NCBI RefSeq assembly: GCF_018403765.1
Contig: NZ_BOVQ01000005.1
Location: 62,001-126,000 of the forward strand
DNA from: Lactococcus nasutitermitis
GTDB lineage: Bacteria; Bacillota; Bacilli; Lactobacillales; Streptococcaceae
Direction: 5' to 3'
Length of the DNA stretch: 64,000 nucleotides
The translations under genes and the position numbers were made by a program. Shown piece by piece: positions 32,357 through 40,355 of this stretch. The notes beneath the pieces are model-generated. The model had not been told where the DNA came from, made no database searches, and saw only the letters and a program-made list of their open reading frames with translations. Numbering within the stretch: position 1 is the stretch's first letter; each line of letters opens with the position of its first letter.

Positions 32357-33415
32357 ATGAAAAAACGTGTTTTTGCAATCGGTGCTATTGCACTTGCTTC
32401 CGTAGCTGTACTTGCGGGATGTCGTTCAAATGGTGCTCACGGAGCATCAGCAAACAAAGGTAAGACTGACCTTAAAGTCGCAGTTATTACTGATACAGGT
32501 GGCATCAATGACCGTTCATTCAACCAATCAGCTTGGGAAGGTCTTCAAGCTTGGGGGAAAGAAAATAATCTTACACAAGGTCATGGTTACAACTATTTCC
32601 AATCAAACACAGCATCAGATTACACAACAAACTACAACTCTGCTGAATCTGCTGGTTACAAACTCATGTTTGGTATTGGCTTTAGCCTCCAAGATGCAAC
32701 TGCACAAGCGGCTAAAAACAATCCAAAATCTGATTATGTTATCATTGACTCAGAAATTGATGGACAAAAGAACGTTGCTTCAGCAGTGTTTGCTGATGAA
32801 CAATCTGCATATCTTGCTGGTGTAGCTGCTGCCAAAGCAACGAAGACAAACAAGATTGGTTTCATCGGTGGTATGCAATCTGACGTTATCACAGCTTTCC
32901 AAGTTGGTTTTGCAGCTGGTATCAAGTCAGTTAATCCAAGCATCAAACTTGATGTACAATATGCTGGTTCATTTACAGATGCAGCCAAAGGTAAAACAAT
33001 CGCTGCAGCAATGTATGGTGCTGGTGATGACGTTGTTTATCAATGTGCTGGTGGTGTAGGTACAGGTGCTTTCAACGAAGCTAAAGCATTGAACGAAACA
33101 AAAAATGCAAATGATAAAGTATGGCTGATTGGTGTTGACCAAGACCAAAAATATCTAGGTAACTACACATCAAAAGATGGTCAGAAATCTAACTTTGTCC
33201 TTGTTTCAACAATCAAAGAAGTTGGAAAAGTTGTCCGCGATATTGCTGATAAAACAGCAAAAGACAAATTCCCTGGTGGAGATGTCGTCAACTATAATCT
33301 TAAAAATGGTGGTGTAGGACTTGGTTTGGATAATGTCACTCCACAAATTAAGACAGCCGTAGATACTGCAAAAGCAAATATTATTTCTGGTAAGATTGTT
33401 GTACCATCTAAATAA
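32357..33415 (+). CDS. bmpA: BMP-family nucleoside-binding lipoprotein
   Basis: A 352-aa lipoprotein: signal MKKRVFAIGAIALASVAVLAGC with lipobox LAGC (Cys22), then the periplasmic-binding fold of the Bmp/Med/PnrA family, with VAVITDTGGINDRSFNQSAWEG and IGFSLQDATAQAAKNNP as family landmarks. It captures nucleosides for an ABC importer. ATG at 32357 after GGAGGG. The partner ATPase and permease genes (nupABC type) do not follow; a terminator and a GntR gene do. Confidence 0.92.
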   Translation: MKKRVFAIGAIALASVAVLAGCRSNGAHGASANKGKTDLKVAVITDTGGINDRSFNQSAWEGLQAWGKENNLTQGHGYNYFQSNTASDYTTNYNSAESAGYKLMFGIGFSLQDATAQAAKNNPKSDYVIIDSEIDGQKNVASAVFADEQSAYLAGVAAAKATKTNKIGFIGGMQSDVITAFQVGFAAGIKSVNPSIKLDVQYAGSFTDAAKGKTIAAAMYGAGDDVVYQCAGGVGTGAFNEAKALNETKNANDKVWLIGVDQDQKYLGNYTSKDGQKSNFVLVSTIKEVGKVVRDIADKTAKDKFPGGDVVNYNLKNGGVGLGLDNVTPQIKTAVDTAKANIISGKIVVPSK

Positions 33416-33434
33416 TTCAAACGTATAAAATTAA

Positions 33435-33470
33435 AAAAATAGGATTTTCTAAAAAATCCTATTTTTGTTT
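33435..33470. terminator. Terminator after bmpA
   Basis: AAAAATAGGATTTT-CTAA-AAAATCCTATTTTT, a 14-bp stem ending in U-runs, 20 bp after bmpA. Confidence 0.85.
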
Positions 33471-33607
33471 TGCCTTAAAGATAAAAGCCATGAACTGTGT
33501 GAAAATTAGAAAAACTATGTTATAATGAAAACGAGAAGTTGACAATCTGTATAGTCCTTTTTTACAGTTTGTAGCTATAGAGAATGAACAGTTTGAAGGA
33601 GTAAATA

Positions 33608-34315
33608 ATGGTAAGAAAAGAAGTCCCAAACTATGTCAAAATTCATGATACACTCAAAGAAGAAGTAGGCGCTTCTATTTGGCAGATTGGACAAAGATTA
33701 CCGAGCGAACGCGACTTGGCAGAACGTTTTGGTGTGAGCCGCATGACGGCACGTCAAGCAATTACTGCTTTAGTTGAAGAAGGTATTTTAGACCGTCGTG
33801 TAGGAAGTGGTACTTATGTTGCCAGTCGTCGTGTTCGTGAAAAAATGCGTGGAACAACGTCATTTACAGATATTATCAAAGCACAAGGTAAGGAACCCTC
33901 ATCAGAAGTTTTGAGTTACACGCGGACATTACCTAATGATGTAGAATGCGAAAAATTAAATATTTCTAAAAATGACTTTATCATTCGTATGGAGCGTATT
34001 CGTTATGCAGACAAAGTTCCGATTTGTTTTGAAGTGGCAAGTATTCCTTATGAGCTAGTAAAAAGTTTTGATAAAAAAAGTATTACAAGCAATTTCTTCA
34101 AAACTTTGGAAGAATCTGGTTATGAAATTTCAAGAAGTGAGCAGATTGTTTCAGCTAAAAAAGTCAGTACAGAAGTTGCCGACTACCTAAAAATACGTGT
34201 TGGTTCAGCCATTCTAGGAGTTACACAAGTTTCTTATTTCTCAGATGAAACAGCTTTTGAATATGTTCTCTCACAGTATGTCGGAGACCGTTTTGAATTT
34301 TATTTAGAGCGCTAA
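33608..34315 (+). CDS. GntR-family regulator with UTRA domain
   Basis: A 235-aa HutC-subfamily repressor: N-terminal winged helix (LPSERDLAERFGVSRMTARQAITALVEEGILDRRVGSGTYV, about 30-70) and C-terminal UTRA ligand domain (MRGTTSFTDIIKAQGKEPSSEV onward). Similar proteins sense amino-sugar phosphates or other sugars. Preceded by GAAGGAG; an extended -10 TGTTATAAT near 33517-33525 may drive it. No sugar genes are adjacent, so the regulon is not deducible. Confidence 0.85.
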   Translation: MVRKEVPNYVKIHDTLKEEVGASIWQIGQRLPSERDLAERFGVSRMTARQAITALVEEGILDRRVGSGTYVASRRVREKMRGTTSFTDIIKAQGKEPSSEVLSYTRTLPNDVECEKLNISKNDFIIRMERIRYADKVPICFEVASIPYELVKSFDKKSITSNFFKTLEESGYEISRSEQIVSAKKVSTEVADYLKIRVGSAILGVTQVSYFSDETAFEYVLSQYVGDRFEFYLER

Positions 34316-34322
34316 TTTTAAC

Positions 34323-34358
34323 AAAAATACTTTTGACAGTTCTGTCAAAAGTATTTTT
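34323..34358. terminator. Bidirectional terminator on the dispersed palindrome
   Basis: AAAAATACTTTTGACAG-TT-CTGTCAAAAGTATTTTT, a perfect 17-bp stem lying between the convergent GntR gene and the DUF4395 gene, two bases from the latter's stop. Confidence 0.9.
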
Positions 34359-34359
34359 A

Positions 34360-34812
34360 CTAATTATGAGCAATTTTTTTAACTCTCCGACGATATTGCC
34401 ATTGATGAATTTGAAAACGAAGCCAGCAACCGACACAAAAACCAGCCAAAGCGATACTTGCCGCAAGAAAAACAAGGGCAGCAAAGACAATCGCTAAAAT
34501 TCCAAAACCAATTAAAGATGAAAGTAAGCTCAACGTCAATAAGCTTGTTGCAATGATTTGATTGAAACGTAAATCTGCTTTATCTTCTTGAATATATTCA
34601 CTCGGTTTATGCCGTAAGAAACGTTTGGCAAAGAGAATAACAAAGTTTTTACCAAAAACAATCCCAGAAAGACCAGCTAAAATGGGCAAAAGTAATATCC
34701 AATAAAAGCCAGAGAGAACTGACAAAATAACGCTGATAACAATAACTGCTTGATTGGTGCGCACGAGTGGACGTGGCACACCTTGAAATTTCTTATTTTC
34801 CGAATTTGCCAT
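34360..34812 (-). CDS. DUF4395-like membrane protein
   Basis: A 150-aa protein with four hydrophobic segments in two pairs (about 20-60 and 85-125), a cytoplasmic loop FAKRFLRHKPSEYIQEDKADLRFNQ and a basic C-terminus. The GVPRPLVRTNQ start and DKADLRFNQ loop resemble DUF4395. ATG at 34812 has GGAGG upstream. Function unknown; a single gene between convergent and divergent transcription units. Confidence 0.65.
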   Translation of the reverse strand: MANSENKKFQGVPRPLVRTNQAVIVISVILSVLSGFYWILLLPILAGLSGIVFGKNFVILFAKRFLRHKPSEYIQEDKADLRFNQIIATSLLTLSLLSSLIGFGILAIVFAALVFLAASIALAGFCVGCWLRFQIHQWQYRRRVKKIAHN

Positions 34813-34901
34813 AATAATGACCTCCAAAATATCTATACTTTATTATAAAATAGAAAAATGTGACTGGTCTTAAATTTTTTTAATCACAGATTTAGGCTTC
34901 A

Positions 34902-35666
34902 TCAATCTTGAAAATTCAAGGCTTTGAGTACTTTTGTTTTCAAAGCAATAAATTCAGAACTTTCACGATGACGATTGTGAGGAAGGTCAATGTCGATGAT
35001 TTCCTTCAAAATCGCTGGGCGTGGTGTCATTGCAAAAACGCGGTCAGCCAGATAAACGGCTTCTTCCACATCATGAGTAACCATCACCGTTGTCAGTTTT
35101 CTCTCCTGCCAAATCTTAATCAGCTCATCATGAATGCGCATCCGAGTAAAGGCATCAAGGGCACCAAATGGCTCATCAAGAAGCAAGACTTTAGGATAAT
35201 TTATCAGTGTTCGTGCAAGAGAAACACGTTGTTGCATCCCACCAGAAAGCTCATAAGGATAAGATTTTTCAAATCCTTTTAACCCAACAAGTTCAATAAA
35301 TTGCTGAATTTCAGCTTTTTTATTTTTGACTTTATTATTGATTTTCAGTCCAAAAGCGACATTGTCTTCAACGGTCAACCAAGGATAAAGATTGGCTTCC
35401 TGAAACACGAAGCCTCGTTCGCGACTTGGTGCAGTTACAATTTCATCGTCCAGCAAAATTCCGCCTGTAGTTGGTAATTCGAGTCCTGCAATCATGCGCA
35501 AAAGTGTTGATTTACCACATCCAGAAGGGCCAATTAAAGCGATAAATTCTCCTGGTTTAATCGTTGCGGATACTTGATGGACAGCTTCCACTTCTGAAGC
35601 ATTTTCAGAGCGCGGAGGAAATATTTTTTGAATACTATTAAGATTTATTTTGCCTGTTTCTACCAT
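34902..35666 (-). CDS. ABC importer ATPase, nitrate/sulfonate/taurine type
   Basis: About 254 aa. Walker A GPSGCGKST, Q-loop FQEANLYPWLTVEDNVAFG, signature LSGGMQQRVSLAR, Walker B LLLDEPFGALD, H-loop VTHDVEEAVYLADR: a classical SsuB/TauB-type ATPase. ATG at 35666 with GGAAGGAG upstream is preferred to 35687; it overlaps the permease gene by 7 bp. It works with the permease and two binding proteins upstream in the same operon. Confidence 0.92.
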   Translation of the reverse strand: MVETGKINLNSIQKIFPPRSENASEVEAVHQVSATIKPGEFIALIGPSGCGKSTLLRMIAGLELPTTGGILLDDEIVTAPSRERGFVFQEANLYPWLTVEDNVAFGLKINNKVKNKKAEIQQFIELVGLKGFEKSYPYELSGGMQQRVSLARTLINYPKVLLLDEPFGALDAFTRMRIHDELIKIWQERKLTTVMVTHDVEEAVYLADRVFAMTPRPAILKEIIDIDLPHNRHRESSEFIALKTKVLKALNFQD

Positions 35667-36670
35667 TTGATAACTCCTTCCTGCCATTTCAAGATATGAT
35701 TACGTACTTTAAAAAGTAAGGTGATGATGATTGAAAAACTAATCGCAATGACAATCAATCCAGCATAAACATTGGCAAAAGCCATGACTTGTCGTTGCCA
35801 GTTGATGTACCAACCAATCCCGTATTTTACACCAATCATTTCAGCTGTCATCAGAGTTAAAAATGAAGCACAAACACCATTAAATATACCGACAAAAATA
35901 CTTGGAGAAGCCGCAGGAATAGCCACACGGAAAATTTTCTGAGCATTGCTTGCGCCCATCGTATCTGCCACTTCAAAATAAGATTTTTTAACATTTGAAA
36001 TCCCAGAATTTGTCAAGACAGTCACAGGAAACCAGACAGATAAAGCAATGATAAACACAGAAGCTTCAAAACTTGTTGCAAAAGCAGAGAGGGCAATCGG
36101 AATCAGAGCAGTAGAAGGGATAGGACCAAAGAATTTTACAATCGGGTCAATCCAATAATTCCACTGTGTCCACCAACCAATCAGTACACCTGTGATTAAA
36201 CCTGTCACAATGCCTAAAATCAATCCAGAAAAAAGTAATCCTCCAGAATAACCCAGGCAAAGTAGGAGAAAATTCCAATTTGTAATCAAAACATTCAAAA
36301 TTTTGGCTGGATCAGGGAAAAAGACAGGTTGCAAAAATGCTGTTTGCAAAGTTGCATAGTTATAAAGAGCGAGTGCCAAATAAGCAGCTCCGATAAAATA
36401 AGATTTATAAGCAAAGTTTTTGAATTTTCCTAAAAAACTATAAAAAGTCGCAAGTAGCAAAGTGATCACAAGAGAAAACCAGAGTAAATCTGTGTACCAT
36501 GGCAAAGGTTTGGTGAAATTTGCATTTGCTTTAGGCAAAAAGAGTTGTAAAGCAAGGCTAATCGCAATCGCCAAACTTGCGAAATAAGTTCTAAAAATAG
36601 GATAATCAAGTTTTTTTCTAACTATTCCTAGACCTTTAGTTTGCTGAGAAAGTTTTTCACTATTTATCAT
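35660..36670 (-). CDS. ABC importer permease, SsuC/TauC type
   Basis: A 336-aa permease. The C-terminal 200 residues are the BPD_transp_1 domain with the EAA loop EVADTMGASNAQKIFRVAIPAASPSIFVG. The first 110 residues add about three extra membrane segments not usual in SsuC. RBS AAAGGAG before the ATG. Couples to the ATPase at 34902. Confidence 0.9.
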   Translation of the reverse strand: MINSEKLSQQTKGLGIVRKKLDYPIFRTYFASLAIAISLALQLFLPKANANFTKPLPWYTDLLWFSLVITLLLATFYSFLGKFKNFAYKSYFIGAAYLALALYNYATLQTAFLQPVFFPDPAKILNVLITNWNFLLLCLGYSGGLLFSGLILGIVTGLITGVLIGWWTQWNYWIDPIVKFFGPIPSTALIPIALSAFATSFEASVFIIALSVWFPVTVLTNSGISNVKKSYFEVADTMGASNAQKIFRVAIPAASPSIFVGIFNGVCASFLTLMTAEMIGVKYGIGWYINWQRQVMAFANVYAGLIVIAISFSIIITLLFKVRNHILKWQEGVIKW

Positions 36671-36680
36671 AAGAACTCCT

Positions 36681-37700
36681 TTATTTTACATTTGTAAGTT
36701 TTAAGAGGGAATTTTTAGCAAGAGCTGGAACATTGATGTCTTTACTCAAAGCACCAGTTTTTTGCAAATCCTTAGCAACTGTCTTAAAAGCAGAAGCACC
36801 ATCTTTATAACTTGCTTTCCAGTGATACATATCAAGTGCCTTTAAATTGACATCTTGTGTTCCTGCAACATAATGCTGCTCAATTTGAATTTTTACAGCT
36901 TCTTCTTGATGTTTAGACACCCAAGCGGCAGCTTTTTGGAGCGCACGAGTATACTTTTTAGCAATCTCAGGGTGCTCTTTTGCGAGTTTATCTGAAACAT
37001 AAGCAACACAGCAGATTTCAGTGTTAAAAGGAGCAGTGCTTGATGAGCTGGCAAGAACTTTAAAGTTATCTTTTTGCTCAAGAATCTGTGTTTCAGGGTC
37101 ATATTCGGCAATTGCTGCAACTTGTCCTTTTTGCAAAGCAATCGGAAGTTCAGAGCCATCATAAGCGATAAAATTCACATCTGATTTATTACCATTAACA
37201 TTGAGACCATTTTGTGTCAGATAAGTACGAGCAAAATTCGCATCATCACCAGCGACAGAAGAAACACCGATAGATTTTCCTTTTAAGTCTTGCGCATTTT
37301 TAATCGGTGAATTTTGGGGAACAAGAATAGAGAGACAGCCAGTGTGCAGACCAGTTGTGATTTTAAATTGTGCACCGTTGGATAAAGGTTGAACGACACT
37401 AGGGAGTAGTGAAACACCGGCATCAATTTTTCCTGATTCAATCGCTTCGATATTTGTCGTAGAAGCAGAAAGTTTGGAAACAGTGTATTTTAACCCTTCG
37501 TCTTTAAAAAATCCTTTGGCAGCAGCAATTTCTTCAGGCGCATCACAGAGAACATTGGCATCAGAAAGTTTTAAGACGTAGCTATCTTTTTTACTACTTG
37601 ATGCGACACTTTTCTTGTTGTGTGCAACTGCAAAGACAATGATGACAAGAAGAAAGAGGGCAACGATGAGCGCTAAGAGATATTTTGTTTTATTTTTCAT
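36681..37700 (-). CDS. Membrane-anchored substrate-binding protein (NrtA/SsuA-like), copy 2
   Basis: About 339 aa. A single N-terminal hydrophobic segment (YLLALIVALFLLVIIVFAVA) without lipobox or clear signal cleavage, so probably membrane-anchored, then a type II binding fold (PEEIAAAKGFFKDEGL). Unusual conserved cysteines: VLCDAPEE, GLHTGCLSIL and EICCVAYV. ATG at 37700 or GTG at 37715; it overlaps the end of its paralogue. It is about half identical to the next upstream gene, so a tandem duplication. Confidence 0.85.
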   Translation of the reverse strand: MKNKTKYLLALIVALFLLVIIVFAVAHNKKSVASSSKKDSYVLKLSDANVLCDAPEEIAAAKGFFKDEGLKYTVSKLSASTTNIEAIESGKIDAGVSLLPSVVQPLSNGAQFKITTGLHTGCLSILVPQNSPIKNAQDLKGKSIGVSSVAGDDANFARTYLTQNGLNVNGNKSDVNFIAYDGSELPIALQKGQVAAIAEYDPETQILEQKDNFKVLASSSSTAPFNTEICCVAYVSDKLAKEHPEIAKKYTRALQKAAAWVSKHQEEAVKIQIEQHYVAGTQDVNLKALDMYHWKASYKDGASAFKTVAKDLQKTGALSKDINVPALAKNSLLKLTNVK

Positions 37701-37704
37701 CTTT

Positions 37705-38724
37705 TTAGTCCACACCTTTTAGTTTGAGTAAAGTGTTTTTGCTGAGTGCTTTGACGTCAATATCTTTGGCAAGTCCACCTGTTTTTTGTAAACTTGTAGC
37801 AACTTGGCTAAAGGCAGTTTTTGCTCCAGAATAAGAAGCTTCCCATTTGTATGTTTTTAATGCTTCTAAGTTAGCAGCTTTATCACCTGCGACATAATGA
37901 TGTTTCGTTTGGATATCAACGGTTTCAGCTTGATGCTTTGCAACCCAATCGGCGGCTTTTTGTAGGGCAATAGTGTATTTTTGCGCGATAGCTGGATGAT
38001 TTTTAGCTAAGCTATTAGAAACATAAGCGACACAGCAATATTCTGTATTAAAAGGTGCAGTTTGAGCGGAACTTGCAAGAACATTAAAACCATACTTTTT
38101 AGCAGCAATTTGCGTATCAGGGTCTTCAATCGCAATCGCATCGACCTGTCCTTTTTCTAAAACAAGAGGAAGTTCAGGTGCATCGTACGCGAGAAGTTGG
38201 ACATCAGGCTGGTTGCCATAGACTTTTAAACCAGCATTTGTCAGATAACGTTTAACGAAAGTTGCAGGAGAACCGGCGACTGTTTCAACACCGATTTTTA
38301 AGCCTTTCAAGTCTTTGGCAGAGTGAATTTTTGAATTTTTATTGGTTAAGATGGAGATACAGCCAGTGTGCAAACCTGTTGTGATTTTGATGGGTGCACC
38401 GTTGGCAATAGGGGCAACGGTACTTGCTAAGAGTGAATTGGACGCGTCGATTTTACCAGCGGTAACAGCGTCTAAACCTGTTGTGCTTTGAGTAAGACGA
38501 ACTGTTTTAACTTTTAATCCTTCGGCTTTAAAATAGCCTTTTTCAATAGCAATTTGTTGAGGGGCTTGACATCCCCCTGTTTCATCAGCGAGTTTCAAGA
38601 CAAAATTTTTGTCGTTGTGAGCTGCACCAGCTTTCTTGGTTGTTGTCGAATGGATAACAAAAATACCAGCAAGGATAATAACGACTGCTAAAAGGCTTAA
38701 TGTGATTTTTACTTGTTTTTTCAT
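37705..38724 (-). CDS. Membrane-anchored substrate-binding protein (NrtA/SsuA-like), copy 1
   Basis: A 339-aa protein. N-terminal anchor ITLSLLAVVIILAGIFVIH without lipobox, then GGCQAPQQIAIEKGYFKAEGL, GLHTGCISILTN and EYCCVAYVSN, each matching the paralogue at 36681. First gene of the four-gene importer operon, with TTGGAG before the ATG. It lies downstream of an O-acetylhomoserine sulfhydrylase gene on the same strand, which suggests a sulfur-compound substrate; that is inference. Confidence 0.87.
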   Translation of the reverse strand: MKKQVKITLSLLAVVIILAGIFVIHSTTTKKAGAAHNDKNFVLKLADETGGCQAPQQIAIEKGYFKAEGLKVKTVRLTQSTTGLDAVTAGKIDASNSLLASTVAPIANGAPIKITTGLHTGCISILTNKNSKIHSAKDLKGLKIGVETVAGSPATFVKRYLTNAGLKVYGNQPDVQLLAYDAPELPLVLEKGQVDAIAIEDPDTQIAAKKYGFNVLASSAQTAPFNTEYCCVAYVSNSLAKNHPAIAQKYTIALQKAADWVAKHQAETVDIQTKHHYVAGDKAANLEALKTYKWEASYSGAKTAFSQVATSLQKTGGLAKDIDVKALSKNTLLKLKGVD

Positions 38725-38815
38725 AATATTTACTCCAATAAATAATAATAACGAAATGTGAGAAAAATAATGATGTTTTTATTTTTCATACATTTTCACG
38801 ATAAAAAGTGTTTTT

Positions 38816-38845
38816 AAATAAGCTCATTTGAAAATGAACTTATTT
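38816..38845. terminator. Hairpin between the sulfhydrylase and importer genes
   Basis: AAATAAG-C-TCATTT-GA-AAATGA-A-CTTATTT, a 13-bp stem with one mismatch, 23 bp after the sulfhydrylase stop on the minus strand. The tract after it is A/T-rich rather than a clean U-run. Confidence 0.6.
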
Positions 38846-38867
38846 AGAATGTGATTAGAAAAATTTT

Positions 38868-40148
38868 TTAAATCTTATCTAATGCTTGAGAGAGGTCAGC
38901 AATCAAGTCATCAATATCTTCAATGCCGACAGACAGTCGTATTGTGGCTTGGTTGATGCCAGCGGCTGTGAGTTCTTCGTCGTTGAGTTGTTGGTGAGTG
39001 GTTGATGCTGGGTGAATGGCGAGTGATTTGGTATCGCCGACATTTGCCAAGAGGGAGAAGATGTCGAGATGATCAATCAAAGCGCGTGCTTTTTGAGCTG
39101 AATTTTCTTTTAGCTCAAAGGTGAAGATTGAACCAGCTCCTTTCGGATAATATTTTGTGTAAAGACTATGATAGTCGTTGTTTTCGAGGAGAGGATGATG
39201 AACGACGGCAACTTTTGGATGTTTGTCGAGAAACTCTACAACAGCTTTTGCATTGGCAACATGACGCTCTACACGAAGTGAAAGTGTTTCAAGTCCTTGG
39301 ACAAAGAGCCAAGAATGAAATGGTGACAATGTGGCACCAGTATCGCGGAGCAAAATCGCACGAATGCGTGTTACAAAAGCAACAGCACCAAGGTCTGCAA
39401 AGACGATATTATTGTAAGAAGCATCAGGAGTTGTAAAGTCAGGGAAATTGCCATTTGCCCAATCAAAGTTTCCTCCATCTACGATGACACCGCCAATAGA
39501 AGTGCCATGTCCACCGATGAATTTTGTGGCTGAGTGAACGATGATATTTGCTCCGTGTTCAAAAGGTTTGAAAGTAACTGGTGTGGTAAAAGTAGCATCA
39601 ACAATGACGGGAATACCATGTTTTTTTGCGATTTCGCCAACTGCATCATAGTCAATGACATTATTTCCAGGATTTCCTAAAGTTTCGTAATAGATAGCTT
39701 TTGTTTTGTCATTGATTGCTGCTTCAAAGTTAGCCGGATTGTCAGGATTGACGAATGTTGTTGTAATGCCGTATTTTGGAAGTGTGCCTGCAAAGAGATG
39801 ATAAGTACCGCCATAGAGTGTGCTTGCTGAGACGATATTTTCTCCTGCTTGAGCGACATTTAAAATCGCATAAGTAATAGCTGCTGAGCCAGAACCAACA
39901 CCAAGAGCAGCGCTACCACCTTCAAGAGCTGCTATACGTGCTTCAAACACATCGTTGGTTGGATTGCCAAGTCGTGAATAAATCGCACCTGGGTCAGTCA
40001 AGGCAAAACGTCCTTCGGCTTGTTCACTGTCTTTGAAGACAAAAGAACTGGTTTGATAGATAGGTAAAGCACGTGAGCCTGTTGTTGGGTCTGGAACTTG
40101 TCCTGCATGGACTTGTAATGTGTCAAATTTATAATTATTTTCTGTCAT
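38868..40148 (-). CDS. cysD: O-acetylhomoserine sulfhydrylase (MetY/CysD type)
   Basis: A 426-aa PLP enzyme of the Cys/Met metabolism family. Landmarks are [27 protein letters not shown] (cofactor-site Tyr), [10 protein letters not shown] and the Schiff-base lysine in [18 protein letters not shown]; the length and the [12 protein letters not shown] start are typical of MetY. It makes homocysteine (or cysteine) from O-acetyl-homoserine and sulfide. Preceded by AAGGAGAG and a short leader ORF. Confidence 0.93.
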   Translation of the reverse strand: MTENNYKFDTLQVHAGQVPDPTTGSRALPIYQTSSFVFKDSEQAEGRFALTDPGAIYSRLGNPTNDVFEARIAALEGGSAALGVGSGSAAITYAILNVAQAGENIVSASTLYGGTYHLFAGTLPKYGITTTFVNPDNPANFEAAINDKTKAIYYETLGNPGNNVIDYDAVGEIAKKHGIPVIVDATFTTPVTFKPFEHGANIIVHSATKFIGGHGTSIGGVIVDGGNFDWANGNFPDFTTPDASYNNIVFADLGAVAFVTRIRAILLRDTGATLSPFHSWLFVQGLETLSLRVERHVANAKAVVEFLDKHPKVAVVHHPLLENNDYHSLYTKYYPKGAGSIFTFELKENSAQKARALIDHLDIFSLLANVGDTKSLAIHPASTTHQQLNDEELTAAGINQATIRLSVGIEDIDDLIADLSQALDKI

Positions 40149-40197
40149 GATGTACTCTCCTTAGATTTTGTTATGATTTTTAAGTTGTTAAGGAAAG

Positions 40198-40239
40198 TCA
40201 CATTCGTTGATTGTTCGTGAGTGATTTTTGTTGTGTCAT
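40198..40239 (-). CDS. Putative leader peptide upstream of cysD
   Basis: ATG at 40239 with a strong CCAAGGAG ribosome site 10 bases before it encodes MTQQKSLTNNQRM and stops at 40198, 49 bp before cysD. It contains no cysteine; methionine is the final residue. Its ribosome site is better than many real genes, so it is probably translated. Role unknown; attenuation or translational coupling are possible. Confidence 0.45.
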   Translation of the reverse strand: MTQQKSLTNNQRM

Positions 40240-40273
40240 CTAATTTTCTCCTTGGAAAAAAGTATATAAAAAA

Positions 40274-40316
40274 ATTTCAAAGAAATTCTATAACTTAATT
40301 ATAGATTCTTTGAAAT
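40274..40316 (-). terminator. Terminator after the two-component operon
   Basis: ATTTCAAAGAA-TCTATAA-loop-TTATAGA-(AT)-TTCTTTGAAAT followed on the minus strand by seven T. It lies 40 bp after the kinase stop. The cysD promoter must lie in or after it; a TATACT hexamer sits just downstream on the minus strand. Confidence 0.8.
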
Positions 40317-40355
40317 CTTTTGACTATTAAAATTTTTTATCATGCTCTTTGACTT

